Part shown: positions 58,568 through 64,000 of the stretch, in pieces
Position numbering within the stretch: the stretch's first letter is position 1
How the letters are laid out: every line of letters begins with the position of its first letter
Origin: CAZGUX01 sp964529305
GTDB lineage: Bacteria; Acidobacteriota; Terriglobia; Bryobacterales; Bryobacteraceae
Assembly (NCBI GenBank): GCA_964529305.1
Contig: CAZGUX010000212.1
Location: forward strand, 29,711 to 93,710
DNA length: 64,000 nucleotides
Direction of reading: 5' to 3'
Made by a program: the position numbers and the translations under genes
Notes under the pieces: model-generated
What the model was told of the DNA's origin: nothing
The model's database searches: none
What the model saw: the letters and a program-made list of their open reading frames with translations, nothing else

Positions 58568-59977
58568 TCAGCGATGGCGGTCAGGGCCCGACCCAACGAT
58601 GCTCGCAAGAGAACCGGTGGCCGCAGCCTGCCAGGAGACCACGTGCCTCGGAACCAATCCGCCCCAGACCAGGAACACGAGGCAGGCCGACAGCGCCCAT
58701 CGCTCACGCGGGAGGGCGTCGGCCGCGGTGCCTTTGGTGATTTCGTCCTTGCCGAGAAACAACTGGGCGAACAGCCGGAACACACTGTAGGCATTGATCG
58801 CAATCGCGAGGGGCAGAGCGGCGCCCCACCAGGAGAATCGCGCCAGCACTCCGTGCAGGAGCAAGTCTTCGCCGGCAAATCCGAGCGTGCCCGGCAGACC
58901 CACGATGGCCAGACCGGCGGTGACGAAAAACACGGCCAATCGGGGGGCGCTCGAGGCTAATCCCATGAAGCCCACCGTACGGAAGGGCTGGCCGATTCGG
59001 ACTTCGAGACCTCGATAGACGACCATCAGAACGGTGGAGGCGACGCCGAGAACGATCCACTGCAGCAGCGCCCCGGCGACTCCTTCGTGACTGGCCGTGG
59101 CCAGCCCGGCCAGAATTGCCGAAGACTGACTGACCAACAGCGTCGCCAGAATCCGGCGCGGTTCGCGTTGGACGATTCCCGCGAGTGCCGCGTAGAGGGA
59201 CGTGAACAGCGCCAGTCCACCCACCCACGGCAGCAGGGATGGGGCGATGCCGGGATCGGAGAACATGGCCACGCGGGCAACCAGGAAACTACCCAGGTGC
59301 GAATTCACCACAAGGGCGGCGAGCAGAACCGGCCGGTCGTCGAAAAGAGAAATGGAGGACCAGTGGAAAGGAAAGATGCCCTCCCGCAGGAGGGCAGCCA
59401 GTACCACCAAAGCGAAGATCCAGCCGGCATTCGGCGGAGCGGCGACCGAATCGGGACCGGCAGCCATCATGGGGATCCAGGCGACCGCCAGCAACAGGGC
59501 ACTGGCGGCGATCACGTAGACGGGAGCGCGGCGCCCCGTTCGAGAGACAAAGAGCAGGACCGGCGCACTCCACCCGGTGAGGAAGACCAGCGGATTGGCC
59601 GCGGCGTACACGGCCAAGGTCGAGGAAGTCAGCACCAGCAGGCTTCCCAGAAAAACGCCATCGACGTCACGGCGCGGCGCGGCGACCACCGTCACCAGCG
59701 CCAACGCGACGTACAACGCCATCGGTACCGCATTCAGCCCATCGGCCGCGAACCAGGACTCGAGCGATGCCGACGGCAAGGGCTTCCAGCGCCCGGTATC
59801 CACACCGGCGCCGGACGCCACTACGGTGCGCACGACACCCAACAACAAAGCCAGGGTGACGCCCAACGCACCAGCGGCAAGGCCTCGTGCCGAGGATCCG
59901 CTCCGCGCGACAGCGAGCGCCGCCGCCAGCGGGAGCGCGATCGAAATCGCGAGAATCAGCGGGATCGACTCAGCCAT
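58568..59977 (-). CDS. NuoM/N-type proton-translocating subunit of a DAB-like complex
   Basis: The 469-residue protein is a multi-pass membrane protein with about a dozen hydrophobic helices and family PF00361-like elements (VVLAALLREGIFPFHWSSISLFDD and LVVNSHLGSFLVARVAMF, with the discontinuous TM helix). It resembles NuoN/NuoM antiporter-like subunits. It starts at ATG 59977 and overlaps the next subunit by eight bases. With the NuoL-like protein and the DabA-like protein it would form an energy-coupled inorganic-carbon (CO2 to bicarbonate) system. The number of PF00361-type subunits here is two, whereas the minimal system has one. Confidence 0.78.
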   Translation of the reverse strand: MAESIPLILAISIALPLAAALAVARSGSSARGLAAGALGVTLALLLGVVRTVVASGAGVDTGRWKPLPSASLESWFAADGLNAVPMALYVALALVTVVAAPRRDVDGVFLGSLLVLTSSTLAVYAAANPLVFLTGWSAPVLLFVSRTGRRAPVYVIAASALLLAVAWIPMMAAGPDSVAAPPNAGWIFALVVLAALLREGIFPFHWSSISLFDDRPVLLAALVVNSHLGSFLVARVAMFSDPGIAPSLLPWVGGLALFTSLYAALAGIVQREPRRILATLLVSQSSAILAGLATASHEGVAGALLQWIVLGVASTVLMVVYRGLEVRIGQPFRTVGFMGLASSAPRLAVFFVTAGLAIVGLPGTLGFAGEDLLLHGVLARFSWWGAALPLAIAINAYSVFRLFAQLFLGKDEITKGTAADALPRERWALSACLVFLVWGGLVPRHVVSWQAAATGSLASIVGSGPDRHR

Positions 59978-61322
59978 TCCAACCTCGTTCCCGGGGTGGG
60001 GCCGGCGGCCCGATCAACCGCTCTTCGAGGGAGGACATCTTCCTGGCAATACGTTTGATCACGCGAGATGCAAACAGATCGAGCACGGCGTCATGGTGTC
60101 CCCGGTCGAGCGCAAAGCGATACAGCCAAAGCTGCATCCGGGCGGGCAAAAGGGCCTCGAAGTGGGCCCCCGTCCTGGCAAGGTGACCGCCGGCAGCCGC
60201 GTGCAACTCGTGGTATTCGTGCAACGCGGAGGGCGCTTTCAGGAATTGCAGAGTCCGGACCATGGCGTGTCCGGCGATGTGCAGCACGGCCAGCCACGAA
60301 AGCCCGAGGCCGATCTCGACAAAGATCAAACCCAACTGCGAGATGGACGAATACGCAAGAGACGTCTTGGCGTCGGTACAGGCGCGGGCCACGATGGTTC
60401 CATGGATCGCGCTCATCGCACCCACGGCAACCACCGCGCCGGCGGCGATCGGAGAGGCGGCCAACAACGGCTGCGAGCGCAACAACAGGTACGCCCCGAC
60501 ATGTACCGAGATCGCGCCGTAGAAGATGGCGCTCGACGGCGTGGGTCCTTCCATGGCTCGAGGCATCCATCCGGAAAACGGAACCTGGGCCGACTTACCC
60601 ATCGCCGCGAGAAGGAACAGAAGGGCGATGAGCGTGGCGTCGCCGCCCGCCATGACGGAGGTTTGGGTGGGCCATGAATTGCCGAATACCGCCGTGTACA
60701 AGGTCGAGCCCGCCAGGTGATGCAGGACGAACGCGCCGATCATCAGGCCGGCGTCGCAGAGCCGATAGGTCAGGAATACGCGAATCGCGCTGCGGGCGGG
60801 CTCGGAGCGCCTCTGGAAGAACGCCACCAGGAGCGCCGAGGAGACGCAAATCAGTTCCCACCCGCCGATCAACAGGTCGTAGGAGCCCGCGGTGAACACC
60901 AGCAGCGATCCGAACGCGAACAGGTGGAGCAGGACAAAGAAACGATGAAACCCCGGATCGCGGTGGAGATAAGTCTCGGAGAAGACCGCCACGAGACCCA
61001 CCAGGAGGACCGTTAAAGCGACTAACGGGAGCGATAACCGATCGACGAAGAGAACGAGCGGGATTTGAAACTGATTGACCGCATACCAGTCTCCCCGCCC
61101 GGCGCTGAGAGAATCAAGCCCGGAGGTCCACATGGAGGCGGCCATGCCCAGAACCGCCAGGGCGGAGGATCCGTAAGTGATCTTCGCCGATCGGGCGATG
61201 GCCGATTCGCGGGGTGTCCAGCCCAACAGCCAGCCGAAGGCGAGAGCGGCGAGCAGAAGCCCCGGAGCCAGGACTGTCCACGCCAGCAGCACTCGAGGAG
61301 TGAGAAACTCAGCTAACGGCAA
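59970..61322 (-). CDS. dabB: NuoL-like subunit of the DAB carbon-uptake system (DabB type)
   Basis: From TTG 61322 the protein has about 450 residues: multiple membrane helices with the NuoL hallmark ETYLHRDPGFHRFFVLLHLFAFGSLLVFTAGSYDLLIGGWELI, and MGKSAQVPFSGWMPRAMEGPTPSSAIFYGA with the conserved lysine, followed by histidine-bearing helices (HDAVLDLFASRVIKRIA at the end). This is the PF00361 type that partners DabA. The start at TTG lies five bases after the dabA stop; a longer frame to 61391 would read into that gene. The subunit is expected to couple proton flow to carbon hydration. Confidence 0.8.
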   Translation of the reverse strand: MPLAEFLTPRVLLAWTVLAPGLLLAALAFGWLLGWTPRESAIARSAKITYGSSALAVLGMAASMWTSGLDSLSAGRGDWYAVNQFQIPLVLFVDRLSLPLVALTVLLVGLVAVFSETYLHRDPGFHRFFVLLHLFAFGSLLVFTAGSYDLLIGGWELICVSSALLVAFFQRRSEPARSAIRVFLTYRLCDAGLMIGAFVLHHLAGSTLYTAVFGNSWPTQTSVMAGGDATLIALLFLLAAMGKSAQVPFSGWMPRAMEGPTPSSAIFYGAISVHVGAYLLLRSQPLLAASPIAAGAVVAVGAMSAIHGTIVARACTDAKTSLAYSSISQLGLIFVEIGLGLSWLAVLHIAGHAMVRTLQFLKAPSALHEYHELHAAAGGHLARTGAHFEALLPARMQLWLYRFALDRGHHDAVLDLFASRVIKRIARKMSSLEERLIGPPAPPRERGWNG

Positions 61323-61327
61323 AACCC

Positions 61328-64000
61328 TTAGCTCCTCGCGCCGCCCGCGATGCGGGCAATGGGAAGATGTTGAAGCTTTCCTCGAAACCACTCGACCGAA
61401 GAATCGGCCGAGGGGAGGGCGCCGATTTCCTGGTCGAGCCTCTCGAAGCCGCGGCCGCGAAGCACATGGACTTCTCCCGAGCCGGGATCGAGCGTCGCCA
61501 GGCGGACCCAGCGGTTCTCCACGAATTCCAAAACTCCGGGGTGGGCGGACACAACCTTCATCAAACGGTCAGGCGTGGTTTCGACCACAAAAAGAATCCG
61601 GACGGGCTCATGCACCTCCACCATCTGTAAGGGCAGTCCCGTCCGGAGATCGCTCGCGTGACCATTCATCACGCCGATGAGGCCGGTGATGTTATGCGGC
61701 AACTTTGTGCCGCACCCGTACCCCTCGTTATCCACGCAGGAGAAGTAGTATTCAAGGCTGATCCCCCCGCACACCGGGATGACGGCGCCCAGCAACTGGG
61801 CCAAGCCTTTGTCGGCGGGATCGAGAGAGGCATCGTAGGAGACGAGAAACGCACGCCGGTCAAGGAAGAGGCCGCGCGTCACTTCACGCCGTCCGACGAG
61901 ACAAACGGCGTTGGTCGCATGCCCATACTCGGGTCTCGGTTCAGCGAGTTGCTCCGCGCGGGCTTGAACGTGGCGAATGGCATCCTCGGGGCCGCGAGCG
62001 GTGCGCGCGGACTCAAAACGCCGGGATCTCTCCAAGGCGTCGAGCCGCCGCGCGCGATTGAGCGCGGCGCGGACCCGCTCGAGGTCAGCTTCGAGGCCGG
62101 CGGGCACGAACTGGAGGTCGTATAAATCCACGTTGTCGTTACAGGTATCGTGATATCCGCCGACGAACCACGTATCTTCGGGAATGCGAATCCCCCGCTC
62201 GAGCAGGCCCGCACGAACTTCGGGACGATTCGCCATGGCGGCAAACAGGCGGCCGTTGGGGCCGCCGCGCCGTCCTCCGCAGGCGCCGCAGTCGTGCGCC
62301 GACTCATGCGGATTGTTCAGGCTGGTGGAACCGTGGCCGAGGACGACCACGAGACGCGAGAAACCTTCACGGAGGCCCGCGGGGCCGAGCATACCGGCAA
62401 CGCGATCGACTTTTTCCGAGGTGGAGAAACCCAGCAGCAACTTTTCGATCGGCCGTTCATTCTGCTCTTCGGACCGAACAAAGTCGAGTTCGGTGACCGG
62501 CCGCGGCAGGAGCCATCCATGAAACGCCGCGCGCAGCCGGCCGTAGGACCGGGGCGCCAGAACTCGAATCGCCAAAGGAACAAACGACGTGAGACCCAGC
62601 CCGGCCGTCGCCGTCCAACCGCGAACGAGGGTGCGCGACGAGACGTACATCGCGTGAATCGCACGGGCCAGCGACGCCCGCCGGCGGCGCCGTACCTTGT
62701 GCAGCGAGGTATGTTCCTGGATGGGCTGCTCCCGCACCGCGTGCTGGGGTTTGACGACGACCGGACACAGCGGGACGCCATGGGCGTCGTCGATGCCGGT
62801 ATACTCCATGGCCACACCGAAGAAGCCGGCGGCGCCAAACGTCTCGATGTCGGGAGCGATCTCTTCCAGGTGCCGCCGCGTCGACTCTTCTCGTTCGTCG
62901 ATGCAGAAGAAGACCTGGGCAGAGGGCGACGACGTCCGGACGGCGGGCGGATTCATCGCGCGGTGCGTGGCGAGCGGCCCAAGCACCTCGAGTTCATGAC
63001 GCAACTCGAAGGCGAGATGCAAGATCCTCCTCCGCTCCCATTCGTCGAAAGACTGAATCTCGTCAACCAGGCGCTGCCGAAGGATGGCGCCGCAGGACGC
63101 GATGTCGGCGGCGGCGAGACCCAGGATCTGGAAAGCGTCAAACAGGCGGGCCGCCCGGGCCAGCGCCCTGGAGGAAGACTCTCCGCTCACAGTTTCCGTC
63201 GCGGTCATTGGACTTGCCTTCACGACACCGGCGGCAGCGACCGCCTGCATCGTCAGGCGAACCGCGAGATAGTCGGCCAGCGAGCAGGAGACACGGTCGT
63301 ACGGCGCCAATTCCGGCTCTTGCTCGAGCCGGTGCATGATACCTGCCCATCCCGGCAGAGCCAGCAGTTCGGCCTGAATCGCCAGGTCCCAGTCGTCTTC
63401 AGCAACCCCTAACCGATCGAGGATCCGGACGGCCACCTGGAGGGCGTCGAGCCCCTCCTGAGCGCGGAACTCCTCACTCAACCCCGCCAGATACTCGGGG
63501 AAGAATGCCCATCGCTGTGAGAGCAAGACCCGCACGCAGTGGAGAAAACCGTGCTGGCGGTTCGGCATCGGCCAATACGCCATTCCCTGGTCGAGGAACG
63601 CTCCGCAGAGCCGGATCAGCAACGGGTGGGTCACTTCGTCGAGGTCTACCCCAAACTGCGGAAGAATAGCCTCCCGCGGGCGGACTGGTCGCGTTGGCTG
63701 TGGCGGTTCTTCCTCCACCAGGGCCCGGCTCGCTGAAAACAACTCTCGCAACCCGGCGGCTTCGCGTTCCGGTCCGTGGCATTTCAGGCGCGCCGCCAGG
63801 GATGCATCCGCATCGGGCCTCAGGAACTCGAGAAGGCTGGTCTCTTCGAGACACCACCTCACCGTGGAAGGCTCGAAGGTCCGCTGCCCGGCCAGGAGAA
63901 GTTTCTTGCGCAGCGTCCGGCGGTCCAAACGGCCCGGAAGAATCGTCTCCGTCGGTTCACGATCGAGCACGGCGGTCACATCGGCGGCGAGGATGCGGCC
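61328..64000 (-). CDS. dabA: DabA-type zinc protein of the inorganic-carbon uptake system (5' end outside window)
   Basis: The protein (DUF2309/UPF0753 family) has the carbonic-anhydrase-like zinc site of DabA: Cys359 and Asp361 in FFCIDEREES, His549 in VVLGHGSTSLNNPHES and Cys564 in AHDCGACGGR (numbering from GTG 63979); the C-x-D and H-14-C spacing is as in known DabA. The frame remains open beyond GTG 63979 to the window edge, and the N-terminal family segment is not present, so the gene likely starts outside. It overlaps nothing; its stop lies five bases before the NuoL-like start. It should catalyse unidirectional CO2 to bicarbonate conversion with the membrane partner. Good family match. 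Confidence 0.85.
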   Translation of the reverse strand, partial: GRILAADVTAVLDREPTETILPGRLDRRTLRKKLLLAGQRTFEPSTVRWCLEETSLLEFLRPDADASLAARLKCHGPEREAAGLRELFSASRALVEEEPPQPTRPVRPREAILPQFGVDLDEVTHPLLIRLCGAFLDQGMAYWPMPNRQHGFLHCVRVLLSQRWAFFPEYLAGLSEEFRAQEGLDALQVAVRILDRLGVAEDDWDLAIQAELLALPGWAGIMHRLEQEPELAPYDRVSCSLADYLAVRLTMQAVAAAGVVKASPMTATETVSGESSSRALARAARLFDAFQILGLAAADIASCGAILRQRLVDEIQSFDEWERRRILHLAFELRHELEVLGPLATHRAMNPPAVRTSSPSAQVFFCIDEREESTRRHLEEIAPDIETFGAAGFFGVAMEYTGIDDAHGVPLCPVVVKPQHAVREQPIQEHTSLHKVRRRRRASLARAIHAMYVSSRTLVRGWTATAGLGLTSFVPLAIRVLAPRSYGRLRAAFHGWLLPRPVTELDFVRSEEQNERPIEKLLLGFSTSEKVDRVAGMLGPAGLREGFSRLVVVLGHGSTSLNNPHESAHDCGACGGRRGGPNGRLFAAMANRPEVRAGLLERGIRIPEDTWFVGGYHDTCNDNVDLYDLQFVPAGLEADLERVRAALNRARRLDALERSRRFESARTARGPEDAIRHVQARAEQLAEPRPEYGHATNAVCLVGRREVTRGLFLDRRAFLVSYDASLDPADKGLAQLLGAVIPVCGGISLEYYFSCVDNEGYGCGTKLPHNITGLIGVMNGHASDLRTGLPLQMVEVHEPVRILFVVETTPDRLMKVVSAHPGVLEFVENRWVRLATLDPGSGEVHVLRGRGFERLDQEIGALPSADSSVEWFRGKLQHLPIARIAGGARS

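Overview
The window is high-GC bacterial chromosome, most plausibly Acidobacteriota of the Solibacter/Bryobacter type. The evidence is a secreted beta-propeller protein (42028-44232) whose C-terminus resembles the Solibacter-type domain TIGR03437, a degenerate acidobacterial VWFA-type protein (37398-38024), a very large TonB-dependent receptor with a carboxypeptidase-regulatory N-terminus (11897-15205), and an unusual density of twin-arginine leaders on secreted Gfo/Idh/MocA and glycosidase-like proteins. I see no rRNA, intact tRNA, CRISPR array, phage module or intact transposase. Family names come from motif recognition by eye, not from a database search.

Layout. 1-4081: accessory DNA with a small unknown gene, a patchwork of three truncated gene pieces (822-2130), REP-like hairpins and a DUF4304-like gene. 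4082-9987: two paralogous secreted beta-propeller glycosidase-like proteins and a seven-heme cytochrome fused to TPR repeats. 10028-15205 (minus): a DapA/NanA-family lyase, an amidohydrolase and the TonB-dependent receptor. 15473-19567: an alpha/beta hydrolase (a decayed copy of its 5' part lies 14 kb upstream), a flavin monooxygenase and a TolB-like/TPR regulator-type protein. 19601-37331: a glycan-processing block with four Gfo/Idh/MocA proteins, a zinc-less MDR dehydrogenase, a cupin/SMP-30 lipoprotein, three paralogous GHL10-like TIM-barrel proteins, a GH33 sialidase, a formylglycine-type sulfatase and a LamG protein, with a toxin-antitoxin pair inside it. 37398-44589: surface proteins (collagen-like, SBBP propeller), an aldo/keto reductase, a zinc-ribbon coiled-coil protein and a ribbon-helix-helix protein.

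44679-53788 (minus) holds two tight operons. The first is cdaA-cdaR-glmM, which makes c-di-AMP and links it to cell-wall precursor synthesis. The second has genes overlapping by ATGA: an exported RraA-like protein, a 986-residue fusion of a P1B metal-transporting ATPase to an HflK-type SPFH domain, then HflC, HflK and a small membrane-anchored NTF2-like protein. This fusion operon is the best candidate for an under-described system: a metal pump physically built into an HflK/HflC-like membrane microdomain. 53973-58540 carries a pair of unknown Tat-exported paralogs and a NarL-type two-component system. 58568-64000 carries a DabA/DabB-like inorganic-carbon uptake system with an additional NuoM/N-type subunit; dabA probably runs off the right edge.

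Working together: the secreted lyase, sialidase, sulfatase and propeller proteins plus the receptor suggest extracellular attack on decorated (possibly sialylated or sulfated) glycans, with sugar oxidation outside the cytoplasm by Tat-exported dehydrogenases. The right half is mainly envelope homeostasis and carbon or energy physiology.
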